NCBI RefSeq assembly: GCF_006542275.1
Contig: NZ_CP041217.1
Location: 3,846,501 to 3,910,500, forward strand
Length of the DNA stretch: 64,000 nucleotides
Reading direction: 5' to 3'
Source of the DNA: Saccharibacillus brassicae
Lineage (GTDB): Bacteria; Bacillota; Bacilli; Paenibacillales; Paenibacillaceae
Part shown: in pieces, positions 41,915 to 51,470 of the stretch
Layout of the letters: each line of letters begins with the position of its first letter
Position numbering within the stretch: position 1 is the stretch's first letter
Notes under the pieces: generated by a model
What the model was told of the DNA's origin: nothing
The model's database searches: none
The model's input: the letters and a program-made list of their open reading frames with translations, nothing else
Translations under genes and position numbers: made by a program

Positions 41915-42096
41915 TAACGAATCGTCGTCACGCTATTTGCGCTCAGAATGGCTTTTATGGATTTTAACGAATCCTCAGCACGCTATTTGCTCCAAAACGT
42001 CGCAAATCGACCCTATTGCGGCCGATAGCGTTACGAGGATTCGTTAGATTCTCCAAACGGCCGAATATCCGCGAATAGCGTTATCAGGATTCGCTG
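41915..42096. repeat. Four-footed inverted array B2 (TAACGAATCC family)
   Basis: Feet lie forward at 41915-41939 and 41965-41989, and reversed at 42022-42046 and 42072-42096. Spacings are 50, 57 and 50 bp, identical to B1. Foot 1 reads TAACGAATCGTCGTCACGC and continues TATTTG. It lies between two convergent genes. Confidence 0.85.
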
Positions 42097-42176
42097 CGCG
42101 TCTAAAGCGGCAGGGCCGACAGCGCGCAAAGTTCGATCCGAACCTTGCGCAGCGCAGCCGCGCTCCGGGCAACAAA

Positions 42177-42206
42177 AAAGGCTGACGGAAAGTTCCGTCA
42201 GCCTTT
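42177..42206 (-). terminator. Terminator of the leftward lipoprotein gene
   Basis: AAAGGCTGACGGA pairs with TCCGTCAGCCTTT across a 4-nt loop. The T-run on the leftward strand is TTTTTTGTTG. Confidence 0.85.
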
Positions 42207-42210
42207 TGCG

Positions 42211-42948
42211 TTACGCGGCGGGAGGAGGCAGGTGCTGCTTCCGGCGTTTGCGCCGCAGCAGCAAGAAGACGACGGCCGCGATCACGATCAGCAGCACGGC
42301 GGAAGCGGCGTAGAGGATGCGGTCGATCTTCGGCACGGTCACGCTCAGTTCGACCCGGTTCTCGCGGGTCGCGGAGAGATCCCAGGTCAGCGTGCGGCCG
42401 TTCGCGGAGACTTCGTCGGCGTTGTTCGCGCCCGGCTTGATCGGCAGCGTCAGCCTGAATTTGAAGTCGAATTCGCTCTCGACGAAACGGCCGAGCAGGC
42501 GGGAGCCGATAAAGCCGGTGAGCGACGAGCTTTCGCGCGGAATTAGCTCGGGCGGATCGGCGACGACGACCAGATTATGCGTCGTCGAGAACCAGCCTTC
42601 TTCCTTGCGGTCTTCGGCGGTGATGCCGGCCGGCATCTTCGGGATCGGGCCGCCTTTAAGTTCGACCGTGCGCGAAGCGCTGAGGCCCGCTTTGCCGTCC
42701 TGATTGATCGCCTGGGCGTCCAGGCCCTGTTCGCGCAGGCTGGCGGCGATCTGCTCGGGCAGGTCGCCTTGTCCGATCGTATTCAGCGCCGATTCGTCGA
42801 TCGTCGCGTCCATGCGGATATCGGCCGTTCCGTTGCGGTTGACGGTCACGTCGACCGTGCCCTGCGCGCAGGCGCTCAGCAGCAGGCCAAGCGCGATCGG
42901 CAGCGCGAGCGCCCAGCGGTGTCGGGGGATCATGCGGTATCGGTTCAT
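42211..42948 (-). CDS. Membrane lipoprotein, DUF3153/LppM-like
   Basis: A 245-residue exported protein. The signal peptide ends in lipobox LLLSAC; the mature part is beta-rich (VDVTVNRNGTADIRMDATID) and ends in one membrane helix (ILYAASAVLLIVIAAVVFLLL) and a basic tail. This lipid-plus-helix layout matches DUF3153/LppM-type cell-envelope proteins. Start ATG 42948 is chosen because the lipobox then sits at normal distance; AGGAAG lies about 12 bases upstream. Confidence 0.8.
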   Translation of the reverse strand: MNRYRMIPRHRWALALPIALGLLLSACAQGTVDVTVNRNGTADIRMDATIDESALNTIGQGDLPEQIAASLREQGLDAQAINQDGKAGLSASRTVELKGGPIPKMPAGITAEDRKEEGWFSTTHNLVVVADPPELIPRESSSLTGFIGSRLLGRFVESEFDFKFRLTLPIKPGANNADEVSANGRTLTWDLSATRENRVELSVTVPKIDRILYAASAVLLIVIAAVVFLLLRRKRRKQHLPPPAA

Positions 42949-43163
42949 CGGTAGAGGTTCTTCCTTTCTGACCTGTCCGTCTTGTCGACGAAGAGGCATA
43001 GGCATGCTTTTTACTATAACCGATTTTGCCTGCCGGGTACACGGGCCGTATCCGCGCGCGAACCGGACGGCCCGCGAACGGCCCGTCCGGCGCTTCCATC
43101 GTCCGTCTCATTCGGCGCTGCTGCGCCCCGATCCATCCGGTCCACGCTGCCCGCTTCTGCGTC

Positions 43164-44687
43164 TCAAGCGCCAATCCGCGCGATCGTCTCGCGCAGTTCG
43201 GACGTGGCGCCGCCGAGCTGGGCCGCGATCTGCGCGGTCTCGCCGCTGAACTGCAGCTGGTTGTCCGCATGACCTTTGACCTGCTCGCAGGCGTGCACGA
43301 ATTCGTCCGCGATCAGAAAAATGGTCTCGATCGAATTCGAAGCCTGGCCGGAGTTCTCCAGCGCAAGGCTGCCGGACGACAGCACCTGCCGCAGCTTGGC
43401 GTTCACTTCATTCGCATGGTCGCGGATGACGCGGAACGAATCTTCCGTCTCGTGCGCGGCGGCGAGGCCGTCGGACAGCTCGGCGGTCACGCGCTGCATC
43501 GACACGGCGGAATGCTGCGACTCCTCGTTTATGCGGCCGAGAAACGCGCCGATATTTTCCGCCGAAGCGTTCGACTGCTGGGCGAGCCGCTGAATTTCGG
43601 TCGCGACCACGCCGAATCCGCGCCCGGCGTCGCCGGCTCTCGAAGCTTCGATCGAAGCGTTCAGCGCCAGCATGTTGGTCTGCGAAGCGATGCTGCGGAT
43701 CAAGTCGGTCACTTCACCGATCTGCCGGGCATGCTCGTTCAGCAGGCGAATACGCTCGGCCGAATCGCTCACCGAAGACTCGAGCGTCGTCAGGCGGTGC
43801 ATGAGCTCGCCCATGCTGCGGTTGCCCGCTTCCGCGTGGAGGGCGCTCTGCCCGGACACTTCCGAGACCGCCGACGTGTCCGTGACGATTTGCCGAAGGT
43901 CGGCGCCGACTTTTTCGATCGCGGTCCGGGCGCTGCCCGCTTCGTTTTTCTGTTCCTGCGAACCTTCGTAGATGTCCGCGACGTGCTCGCGGATCAGGCT
44001 GCTCGCGCCCGCCGACGATTCGGCCTGCGCGCTCAATTCGCCGGTCCGACCGCATAACTGGCCCGAAGTGGCGGTCAGCCGTTCGACGATTTCGCCTACG
44101 GTCTGCGCGCGCTCCCGGTCTTTTTCCGCATTCAGCGCCTCACGGGCTTTTTTGTTCGAAGCGATCTGCAAGATGACGGCCAGCGAAGTCGCCACGAGGA
44201 AAAACGCGTGCGTGACCAGCATGGTCAGCGAATACGAAGAGACGCCGAACACCATTTCCGGGGAGAAGAAGAAGCCGATCAGATGCTGCACGGTAAAAAT
44301 GAGCGTGGCGCCGATCAGCAGCGGAATGCTCTCGTAGAAGCAGAGGATGGCGATGACCATGAAGATGGAAAAGTGGAATTCCGTCCCCCCGCCGCTGCCG
44401 GCGATCAGGGAAATGCTGGAGCTGACGAGGGCCAACGTGACCAGGGGAGGGATCAAGCGGTGGCTTCGATGCTGCGCGAACAGCGCGGCGGCTGCGGCGA
44501 GGAACAGGATCGGAGGAACCGCGATGACGTTCAGCCAGACCGGATGGGCCTCCGCGGCCAGCGAATGGTGCATCTGCACCATCATGTCGAACAGGTTCGT
44601 CCCCCGGCCGAGTACGTGAATCAAGACGGAGAACAGCGCGACGCCGAGCGTGAGCAGCAGCATCAGTTTATTTTTCCTCTCCAGCAT
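43164..44687 (-). CDS. Methyl-accepting chemotaxis protein without a large periplasmic sensor
   Basis: A 507-residue transducer. The N-terminal half has about six membrane helices (for example LMLLLTLGVALFSVLIHVLG and ILFLAAAAALFAQH) with short loops, so it senses in or near the membrane. No HAMP domain is visible. The cytoplasmic coiled coil contains the signalling tip SIASQTNMLALNASIEASRA followed by GDAGRGFGVVATEIQRLA. Start ATG 44687 is behind GGAGCTG; an earlier frame start has none. Confidence 0.9.
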   Translation of the reverse strand: MLERKNKLMLLLTLGVALFSVLIHVLGRGTNLFDMMVQMHHSLAAEAHPVWLNVIAVPPILFLAAAAALFAQHRSHRLIPPLVTLALVSSSISLIAGSGGGTEFHFSIFMVIAILCFYESIPLLIGATLIFTVQHLIGFFFSPEMVFGVSSYSLTMLVTHAFFLVATSLAVILQIASNKKAREALNAEKDRERAQTVGEIVERLTATSGQLCGRTGELSAQAESSAGASSLIREHVADIYEGSQEQKNEAGSARTAIEKVGADLRQIVTDTSAVSEVSGQSALHAEAGNRSMGELMHRLTTLESSVSDSAERIRLLNEHARQIGEVTDLIRSIASQTNMLALNASIEASRAGDAGRGFGVVATEIQRLAQQSNASAENIGAFLGRINEESQHSAVSMQRVTAELSDGLAAAHETEDSFRVIRDHANEVNAKLRQVLSSGSLALENSGQASNSIETIFLIADEFVHACEQVKGHADNQLQFSGETAQIAAQLGGATSELRETIARIGA

Positions 44688-44854
44688 GGGGCAGCTCCTT
44701 TTTCGAGTAAGATTTAGGTTATTTATTCCAATCATAATTCCAACCCTATCGGGTGTAAATGACTAATCGAAGAGAGGCGGCTAGTCAAAAAGAGCCATTT
44801 TGGGCAGGCGGCGAACCGTACGCGGCGAACGGAAACGAAGATTGCGGCGGCGCG

Positions 44855-44896
44855 AAAAAAAACCGCCGGACCGCCCGTAGGCGGCCGGCGGTCCGG
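44855..44896 (-). terminator. Terminator of the cyclophilin-YkgJ pair
   Basis: Read leftwards, CCGGACCGCC and GGGCGGTCCGG form a strong stem followed by eight T. Confidence 0.88.
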
Positions 44897-44938
44897 CGAG
44901 GCTGATGCTAAGTTAAGCGGATAGGGAAGGACTGTCGG

Positions 44939-45205
44939 TCAAGGCGTCGTCTCGCGCTCCAGCCATTCGAGGTAGGCGAACGCCTCCTCGGCGGAGCTTC
45001 CGCACATTTCCGGCGAAGGCGGCAGGCCGCCGCATACGGCCGGACGCTCGGGACGTCCGAACAGCTTGCAGCGTCTGCGTTCGTCGAGCTGCACGCACGG
45101 CACGCCGGCCGGCTTGCCGCCGGGCATGCCCGGAATGGCCGACGCGATCGAGACGGCCGTGCAGCAGGCGCCGCAGTCGGGGCGGCATTCGAATTCGGCG
45201 TTCAC
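44939..45205 (-). CDS. YkgJ-family cysteine-cluster protein
   Basis: An 88-residue protein with the metal or Fe-S site pattern of UPF0153/Ykg[10 protein letters not shown] near the N-terminus, then [19 protein letters not shown] and C. The start is GTG 45205, one base after the cyclophilin stop, so translation is coupled. Function of the family is unknown. Confidence 0.85.
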   Translation of the reverse strand: MNAEFECRPDCGACCTAVSIASAIPGMPGGKPAGVPCVQLDERRRCKLFGRPERPAVCGGLPPSPEMCGSSAEEAFAYLEWLERETTP

Positions 45206-45206
45206 G

Positions 45207-45905
45207 TTACTGGATTTTCTCCGGTTCCGCGTATTCCTTGCCGAGCGTGTCGACCGTAACGGTCTTCATCGTGGCGCCTTCCGGGCTGCTCGGCTTGTCG
45301 CTGCCGTCGACCGGCAGCGCGGCGATTGCGTTGACGACGTCCATGCCTTCGATCACTTTGCCGAACGCGGCATACTGCTCGTCCAGGCTCGGCTGATCGG
45401 CCAGCATGATGAAGAACTGCGAGCCCGCGGAATCGGGGTCGCCCGTCCGCGCCATCGACAGGACGCCTTCGGTATGCAGCAGCGTGTTGTCGAAGCCGTT
45501 CGAGGTGAACTCGCCCTTGATCGAGTAGCCGGGACCGCCTCCGCCCGTGCCGTCCGGGTCGCCGCCTTGAATGACGAAGCCCGGCACGACGCGGTGGAAC
45601 GTCAGGCCGTCATAGAAGCCCGCTTTGACCAGCGCAATAAAATTGTTGACCGTATTCGGCGCGACGTCCGGATACAGCTCCAGCTTGACGATGCCTCCGT
45701 TGTCCATTTCGATCGTGACGATCGGGTTGCCGTCGCTGCTCGGGGTCGCTTCGCCGGATGCCTGCGTGCCGGCTTCGGCCGCCGGCTTGTCGGCCGGCGC
45801 GGCCTGCTTGGGCGCTTGGGTGCCGCAGGCGGCCAGCACGAGCAGCATCAGCGACAGGAGCGCGGCGAGCGTCCAGCGCTGCCCCGCTTGATTGATTTTG
45901 TACAT
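45207..45905 (-). CDS. Lipoprotein peptidyl-prolyl isomerase, cyclophilin type
   Basis: A 232-residue exported foldase. Lipobox LLVLAAC is followed by a 35-residue Ala/Pro/Ser-rich linker. The cyclophilin domain has [25 protein letters not shown] and [14 protein letters not shown], with the catalytic Arg in FHRV. Start ATG 45905 is behind AAGGAGG. It should act outside the membrane on secreted proteins. TATAAT (rightward complement of 45972-45977) with a TG extension upstream is its likely -10. Confidence 0.9.
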   Translation of the reverse strand: MYKINQAGQRWTLAALLSLMLLVLAACGTQAPKQAAPADKPAAEAGTQASGEATPSSDGNPIVTIEMDNGGIVKLELYPDVAPNTVNNFIALVKAGFYDGLTFHRVVPGFVIQGGDPDGTGGGGPGYSIKGEFTSNGFDNTLLHTEGVLSMARTGDPDSAGSQFFIMLADQPSLDEQYAAFGKVIEGMDVVNAIAALPVDGSDKPSSPEGATMKTVTVDTLGKEYAEPEKIQ

Positions 45906-46052
45906 GGGTGATGCCTCCTTGAAGGAATGATGGCGGACATTCGGGCTCCGCCTTGCGTATCGCTGCATCTGATTATAGCACAGCCGGATACGAACTCCAT
46001 TGCGCCGCGCATAAAATCTCATTAAGATGAAGGAGAGAGGGGGCTAAAAGGA

Positions 46053-46736
46053 ATGGACTATCAAATTTTGTACCCGGGAGCCTTTCCGCTGCTTCAGGTT
46101 CAGCTTCAGAGCGGAGAAAGCATCAAAGCCGAATCGGGCGCGATGGTGTCGATGTCGCCGAATATCGAACTGAAGGGCACGGCGGACGGCGGCCTCATGC
46201 GCGGCCTCGGACGGATGCTGAGCGGCGAGTCGTTCTTCTTCCAGGAGCTGCTGTCGGTCGGCCGGCACGGCGAAGCGACGCTGGCGCCGTCCAGCCCGGG
46301 CGCGATCGAAGCGGTCGAACTGGACGGGTCGTACAAGCTGCTCGTGCAAAAAGACGGATTTCTGGCCGGCACGTCGGGCATCGAAGTCAATACGAAAATG
46401 CAAAATCTGGGCCGCGGGCTGATGTCCGGCGAAGGGTTCTTCATCGTGGAGATCAGCGGGCGCGGCACGGTGTTTCTGTCTTCCTACGGCGGCATCCATG
46501 CGATCAACCTCGAAGCGGGGCAGGAAGTCGTCGTCGATAACGGGCATCTCGTGGCCTGGCCGGATTATATGCGCTACGATATCGAGAAAGCGTCCAAAGG
46601 CTGGGTATCGAGCTTCACGAGCGGCGAAGGTCTCGTCTGCCGGTTCCGCGGCGAAGGCGTCGTGCTGATCCAGACCCGCAGCCCGAAATCGTTCGGCGAA
46701 TGGATTCGGCCGTATATTCCGGGCGGACGCAGTTAA
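46053..46736 (+). CDS. AIM24 / TIGR00266-like protein
   Basis: A 227-residue beta-rich protein with the AIM24 pattern: VQLQSGESIKAESGAMVSMS, RMLSGESFFFQELLSVG, LLVQKDGFLAGTSGI and GEGFFIVEISGRGTVFLSSYG. Start ATG 46053 is behind AAAAGGA and AGGAGAG. The family is widespread, and its biochemical function is not established. Divergent from the cyclophilin gene. Confidence 0.85.
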   Translation: MDYQILYPGAFPLLQVQLQSGESIKAESGAMVSMSPNIELKGTADGGLMRGLGRMLSGESFFFQELLSVGRHGEATLAPSSPGAIEAVELDGSYKLLVQKDGFLAGTSGIEVNTKMQNLGRGLMSGEGFFIVEISGRGTVFLSSYGGIHAINLEAGQEVVVDNGHLVAWPDYMRYDIEKASKGWVSSFTSGEGLVCRFRGEGVVLIQTRSPKSFGEWIRPYIPGGRS

Positions 46737-46790
46737 ACGGTCTTTTTTGTCGGATTAAAAAGAAGTTCTTTCGTTCAATGAAGGGGATTC

Positions 46791-46815
46791 AAGCTCGCCG
46801 GGAGGCGGGCTTTTT
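46791..46815 (+). terminator. Terminator after the AIM24-like gene
   Basis: AAGCTCGCC pairs with GGCGGGC and the following TT, with one G-U pair and a T5 run. Confidence 0.75.
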
Positions 46816-47231
46816 GCGTTTTTTTTCAAAAAGTTGCAGTTTGTCGAAACATTAAGTCTATAGACTCAGAAGCAAGCGGGCAGAAGCAACCAAAAGATGC
46901 AAGCCGGCGGCCTCGGACCTTTCAACATACTGACATGAATGCGACTTTTGTTTGCTTCATGTAAAGTTAGACCTGCAAAACGTAAAGCAAAACGCGTTAA
47001 AATTCGACAAAATGCGCTAAAAGAGAAAGTTGAATCACGTTAACGAAAAAATTTACAGGTGGTCAACTCTTTATGCCGATGCTAGCATAGGTGGCAAGCT
47101 TTTTGACAAGAGTACGAGGGGAGGCCGGTTTTTGGAGTCGTTCTTCGCTTACCTGTGAACATAGCTGACAGGGAGTGTGCCTCAGCTTGAACCATGGCAT
47201 CCATATTTTAAAAACGAGAGGGGAAGTTGCA
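46816..47231 (+). promoter_or_regulatory. Long AT-rich leader of the S8 protease gene
   Basis: This 416-bp gap has AT-rich stretches (about 46820-47060) with repeated GCGTTAAAATT/GCGCTAAAAG-like words near 46991-47025 and CACGTTAACG near 47037. No known riboswitch was recognised; no gene is seen. TTTTTGACAAG near 47099 is a possible -35. Confidence 0.35.
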
Positions 47232-50200
47232 TTGAAGAAAGAGCAGCATCTGTTCCGTAAATTGTCGGGCGTTTCACTGAGCCTGGCCTTGGCCCTGGGA
47301 GCGGCGCTTCCGGCCGCAGCCTCCGCACAGACGACAAAGTCGCCGAATGAGCTTGTCCCGCACAACCTGTCCAACAAGTCTTTGAACGGAGGAGCGGCCG
47401 AAGGCAGGATGAGCGCTTTTGCCGTCCAGACCCGCGATCCGGCTTCGATCATCTCGCCCAAGCTGGATACCCGGTCTCTACATAAAGTGCGCGCTATCGT
47501 GCAGCTCAGTCAGGAGCCTGTAGCCGCAGCCGAAGCTTCGTCCGCCGAAGCCGGATTGCGCAGCTTCTCGGCCTCGTCGGCGGAGCAGCAGGTCGACAGC
47601 GAACAGTCCGACTTCATTAGCCGGGCCGCCGCGCTCGGCGTCGACCTGCAGGTCAACTATCAATTCAATACGGTGCTGAACGGCCTCGAAGTGACGGTGT
47701 CGGCTCAGGACCTGACGAAGCTCGCGTCGATTCCGAACGTCCTCGCCATCGACGCGAACCAGACCTACTACGAAATTCCGGTCGACGAACAAGACGCGGC
47801 GGCAGGCGACAACTTCGAGATTCAACCGCTGAAGCAGATGGGCGTCGATCAAGCCTGGGCGGACGGATTTACCGGCAAAGGCATCAAAGTCGGCGTAATC
47901 GATACCGGCGTCGATTATCTGCATCCCGATCTCAAAGACGCCTACAAAGGCGGCTACGACTCGTTCGAGCAGGATAACGATCCGTACGAAGAACCTCCGA
48001 TCGTGATCGACGGCACGACTTACGCAGGCACGAGCCACGGTACGCACGTATCGGGCACGATCGTCGGCCAGGGCAAGAACCCGACGTCGGAACTGGTACA
48101 AAAAGGCGTCGCCTACGATGCCGACCTGTACGTGTACAAAGTGCTGGGCCGCAATCTGGAGACCGGACGCGCTTCGGGATCTTCGGCGCAGGTCATCGAC
48201 GGCATCGAGCATGCGGTCAAAGACGGCATGGACGTGATCAACCTGTCGCTCGGCTCGGACTCGAACAAAGATCCGAACTCGCCCGACGCGGTCGCGATCA
48301 ATAACGCGGTGCTCACAGGCGTGACTGCGGTCATCGCGAACGGCAACGCCGCGGACGAAGGCCCTTACTACTATTCGATGGGCTCTCCGGCTTCGTCGCA
48401 GCTGGCTATTTCGGTCGGCGCCGTGACAAGCGAAAGCAATCACTACGCGGCTACGTTCTCGGCGGCGGTCGGCGAAGAGACGCCGACGGAAGAGACGCCA
48501 GCAGAAGAGACGCCGGCAGCGGCAGCTCCGGCTTCGGCGGAACAAACGGCGGCGCCTGCGGGCGAAGCCGCATCCGAAGAAGCGGCCGCGCCGGCTCCGG
48601 CAGCGGCAGCTCCTGCCGCAGCTCCGGCTCCGGCGAACGCGGAAGCGGCGGCTCCTACCGTATCGCAAGCCGTGTACGGCGAATACGGTCCGTACCAGAC
48701 GGACATTCTGGCCTGGAAAACAGGTCAGGAAAACTTCGCTGCGATCCTCGGCACGGAGCCGAACGACGCTGTCTACGCCAACCTCGGCACCGACGCGGAT
48801 TATGACGCGCTGACCGCCGAAGGCATCGACGTGACCGGCAAAGTCGTCGTCGTCTCGCGCGGCAACCTGACGTTCGACGCCAAAGTGCGCGGCGCTGCGG
48901 CGCACGGCGCCAAAGCGATCGTCATCTTCAACGGCAACACGGTTCCGGGCAACGCCAATCAGGCGGACCTGTCGGAATCGCTGCCGGGACGCGACGCTCC
49001 GGTCGGTTCCGTCGCGTTCCTCGGCGACAGCTTCGACTACGTGCCGTACTTCGACATGAGCGGCGTAGAAGGCCGCAAACTGGCGAGAGAACTGGTAGCC
49101 CAAGGTTCGCCGGAATTCGAAATCTCGTTCGGCGACCAGTATCCGAAGACGGTCATCGAAGGCGACAAAATGGCTTCGTTCAGCTCGCGCGGCCCGAACA
49201 GCGACGAGAAGCTGAGCATCAAGCCGGACGTGGTGGCACCGGGCGTCAACTTGCTGTCGACGTATCCGGAATACGGCAACTTCGACGATAGCGTCAGCTA
49301 CGACGAAGCGTATGCCCGCTCCAGCGGCACCAGCATGGCGGCTCCGCATATCGCGGGACTGGCCGTACTGCTGAAGCAGAAATACCCGCAGTGGACGCCG
49401 TTCGACGTTCGCGCGGCACTGGCGAACACGGCGGACACGATCGCCGACGAAGAAGGCACGCCGTACGACGTGTATTCGCAGGGCGCCGGCCGCGCTTACG
49501 TGGCGGACGCGCTCGATACGCCTGCCCTGCTGCAGGCTGTCGAAGAAGTACGCATTCTCAATACCGACCTGGTCGAAGTGCCGGTGACGAACTACGCGTC
49601 GTCCACTTCGTTCGGCGTGATCGGCGCGGACAGCGACGCGGTCAGCCAGGAACTGCAGCTCAAAAGCGTATCGGGAGCTCCGGTCTCGTACACGGCAAGC
49701 GTCGTGTGGCACAAAAACGTGACGTCCGATCCGAACGGACCGATCGCGACGCCGGACACGAGCAAAATCTCGGCCGAGCTGACAGGCCTCGGCGCCGGCA
49801 GCACGGTTAGCGCTTCGGCCGGAACGCCGGCAGCCTTCCAGCTGGCCGTCGATCCGGCATCCGATGCCGCTCAAGGCGTATACGAAGGCGAAGTGCTGCT
49901 GCAATCCGCAGCCGGCCCCGACCTGCATCTGCCGTTCGCCGTGCATATCGGCGACGAACAGCCGGCAACCGGCTTCGGCATTCAGGACATCGAATTATCG
50001 AACCGCATCATTACGCCTGACGGCGACGGCAATCGCGATACGACCGACGTATCGTTCACGCTGTCGGCCGATAACGTGAACTATGTCCAGGTTGCGGCAT
50101 ACGGCATCGATGACGAATACATCGGCCTGCTCGCCCAAATCGTGGACGAAGACGCGCAGGGCAATCTGAGAATGCTCGAACCGGGCCGGTATACGTTCGA

Positions 50201-50663
50201 CGGACTGGACGACCGGTATCTGGACGAGAACACCGGCAAAGTCGGCAAGCTTGAGCCGGGCACGTACCAGCTCGAACTGCTGGCCGCCCAGCTGTCTCCG
50301 TCCGGCACGGTCGTGAAAGACCCGGCCGGCCAACCGATTCAGTACACGGCCTACTCCAGCTACCGCATCGCGGAACGCAGAGCGCTGCTGGTCGACGAAG
50401 CGATTGCGGCTTTCGACAAACAAGCCGCGATCGTTAACACGACCCGCATCGGCCCGAACGTGCTCGAACTGAAATCGACGAGCGAAGTCAAATTCCAGGT
50501 CACGGGCAGCGATCACCCGAACCTGATCAACAGCAAAGGCGCCCTGCGCGCCCTGCCGCAGCAACCGACGGTCGTCAATTTGGAAGTTACCGCTTCCTAC
50601 AAGAAGAACTCCAAGATCAACGAGACCTTTATCGTACCGGTCACGCTGCTTCCGAAAAAGTAA
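47232..50663 (+). CDS. Secreted S8 subtilisin-like serine peptidase with PA domain
   Basis: A 1143-residue exported protease. The signal peptide is about 1-32 (LSLALALGAALPAAASA). A propeptide of the I9 type follows. The catalytic triad: Asp in GVIDTGVDYLHPDL, His in GTSHGTHVSGTIVG, Ser in SGTSMAAPHIAGLAVL. A Glu/Pro/Ala-rich segment (about 427-495) and then a protease-associated domain (GKVVVVSRGNLTFDAKVRG) are inserted before the Ser. A C5a-peptidase-like C-terminal part includes the Ca2+-binding-like TPDGDGNRD. Start TTG 47232 has GAGAGGGGAA upstream; the longer frame lacks one. Confidence 0.9.
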   Translation: MKKEQHLFRKLSGVSLSLALALGAALPAAASAQTTKSPNELVPHNLSNKSLNGGAAEGRMSAFAVQTRDPASIISPKLDTRSLHKVRAIVQLSQEPVAAAEASSAEAGLRSFSASSAEQQVDSEQSDFISRAAALGVDLQVNYQFNTVLNGLEVTVSAQDLTKLASIPNVLAIDANQTYYEIPVDEQDAAAGDNFEIQPLKQMGVDQAWADGFTGKGIKVGVIDTGVDYLHPDLKDAYKGGYDSFEQDNDPYEEPPIVIDGTTYAGTSHGTHVSGTIVGQGKNPTSELVQKGVAYDADLYVYKVLGRNLETGRASGSSAQVIDGIEHAVKDGMDVINLSLGSDSNKDPNSPDAVAINNAVLTGVTAVIANGNAADEGPYYYSMGSPASSQLAISVGAVTSESNHYAATFSAAVGEETPTEETPAEETPAAAAPASAEQTAAPAGEAASEEAAAPAPAAAAPAAAPAPANAEAAAPTVSQAVYGEYGPYQTDILAWKTGQENFAAILGTEPNDAVYANLGTDADYDALTAEGIDVTGKVVVVSRGNLTFDAKVRGAAAHGAKAIVIFNGNTVPGNANQADLSESLPGRDAPVGSVAFLGDSFDYVPYFDMSGVEGRKLARELVAQGSPEFEISFGDQYPKTVIEGDKMASFSSRGPNSDEKLSIKPDVVAPGVNLLSTYPEYGNFDDSVSYDEAYARSSGTSMAAPHIAGLAVLLKQKYPQWTPFDVRAALANTADTIADEEGTPYDVYSQGAGRAYVADALDTPALLQAVEEVRILNTDLVEVPVTNYASSTSFGVIGADSDAVSQELQLKSVSGAPVSYTASVVWHKNVTSDPNGPIATPDTSKISAELTGLGAGSTVSASAGTPAAFQLAVDPASDAAQGVYEGEVLLQSAAGPDLHLPFAVHIGDEQPATGFGIQDIELSNRIITPDGDGNRDTTDVSFTLSADNVNYVQVAAYGIDDEYIGLLAQIVDEDAQGNLRMLEPGRYTFDGLDDRYLDENTGKVGKLEPGTYQLELLAAQLSPSGTVVKDPAGQPIQYTAYSSYRIAERRALLVDEAIAAFDKQAAIVNTTRIGPNVLELKSTSEVKFQVTGSDHPNLINSKGALRALPQQPTVVNLEVTASYKKNSKINETFIVPVTLLPKK

Positions 50664-50698
50664 GTTCGGCAGCTTCCCATCGTTGAATCGCCGCCTTT

Positions 50699-50728
50699 CC
50701 GCCCTTCGGGCCGGGAGGGCGGTTTTTT
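50699..50728 (+). terminator. Terminator after the S8 protease gene
   Basis: CCGCCC (50699-50704) pairs with GGGCGG (50717-50722) around a TTCGGG-type loop, followed by six T. Confidence 0.88.
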
Positions 50729-50995
50729 GTCGTCTCGCGGATGGACAGAGCGCGGGGCGGCGGGCTAGGGAAACGGTGGGTATGGCGCGCGTGGCGGAGG
50801 CGGAGTGGGCGGGGCGGTAAGCGGCGGCAGCCCTTACCCATAGAGAGGGACCAGTAGGGGGCGGGATGGGGATAGGGAAGGGCAGGTGGGTAAGCAGAAA
50901 AAGGCGAGAGGAGGAGGCGTTACGGTTACCGTTCGAGGAGAGGGAGAGGAAACGAAACGGAAAAAACGGGAGTGAACGAGGCCGCCAGGGAACGC

Positions 50996-51187
50996 TAACG
51001 GACCCGGGCGACGCTTAGCTGCCGATTCGGAACGTTTGAGCATTCTAACGGATTCAGGTGACGCTTAGAAGGGAACACGGCTTGTTTTTGGCGGAAAAAG
51101 AGGGCAAAAAAGCGGCTAACGGAACTACAATCCGTTAAAAGCTTGGAAAGGCTTGATTGAGCGTTCTAAAGGACATACAATCCGTTA
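50996..51187. repeat. Four-footed inverted array C (TAACGGATT family)
   Basis: Feet lie forward at 50996-51018 (TAACGGACCCGGGCG...) and 51046-51068 (TAACGGATTCAGGTG...ACGCTTAG), and reversed at 51115-51137 and 51165-51187 (...ACAATCCGTTA). Spacings are 50, 69 and 50 bp. It is unrelated in sequence to families A, B and D but has the same geometry. Confidence 0.8.
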
Positions 51188-51340
51188 GCCGAGCCGAGCC
51201 GAGCCGAGCCGAGCCGAGCCGAGCCGAGCCGAGCCGAGCCGAGCCGAGCCGAGCCGAGCCGAGCCGAGCCGAGCCGAGCCGAGCCGAGCCGAGCCGAGCC
51301 GAGCCGAGCCGAGCCGAGCCGAGCCGAGCCGAGCCGAGCC
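51187..51340 (+). repeat. (GAGCC)30 pentanucleotide microsatellite
   Basis: Thirty perfect GAGCC copies occupy 51191-51340, preceded by a partial AGCC. The tract starts at the end of foot 4 of array C. Confidence 0.97.
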
Positions 51341-51470
51341 AGGGGAGTAGGAATTGGCTCGGTTTGCCGGCGAACCGCTATTCTCGGCAGCAGTCTTTAC
51401 CTGCCGTTGGCTCTGCTTTTGACTTCGCCCGTAGTCTTACCTGGTGCGAAGCTTGCCGGCATCGCTAAAT

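Noticed and set aside
44913-45188. Alternative frame over the YkgJ-like gene
   Set aside because: It lacks the Cys-cluster pattern that supports the 44939-45205 frame.
46816-47231. Leader of the S8 protease considered as a riboswitch
   Set aside because: Long and AT-rich, but none of the conserved cores of known riboswitch classes that I can recall was found.
47478-49946. 822-residue leftward ORF
   Set aside because: Antisense of the S8 protease; composition dominated by Arg, Val and Phe.
51157-51468. ORF encoding a PSRAE repeat protein
   Set aside because: It is the reading frame through (GAGCC)30 with a TTG start inside array C and no ribosome binding site.
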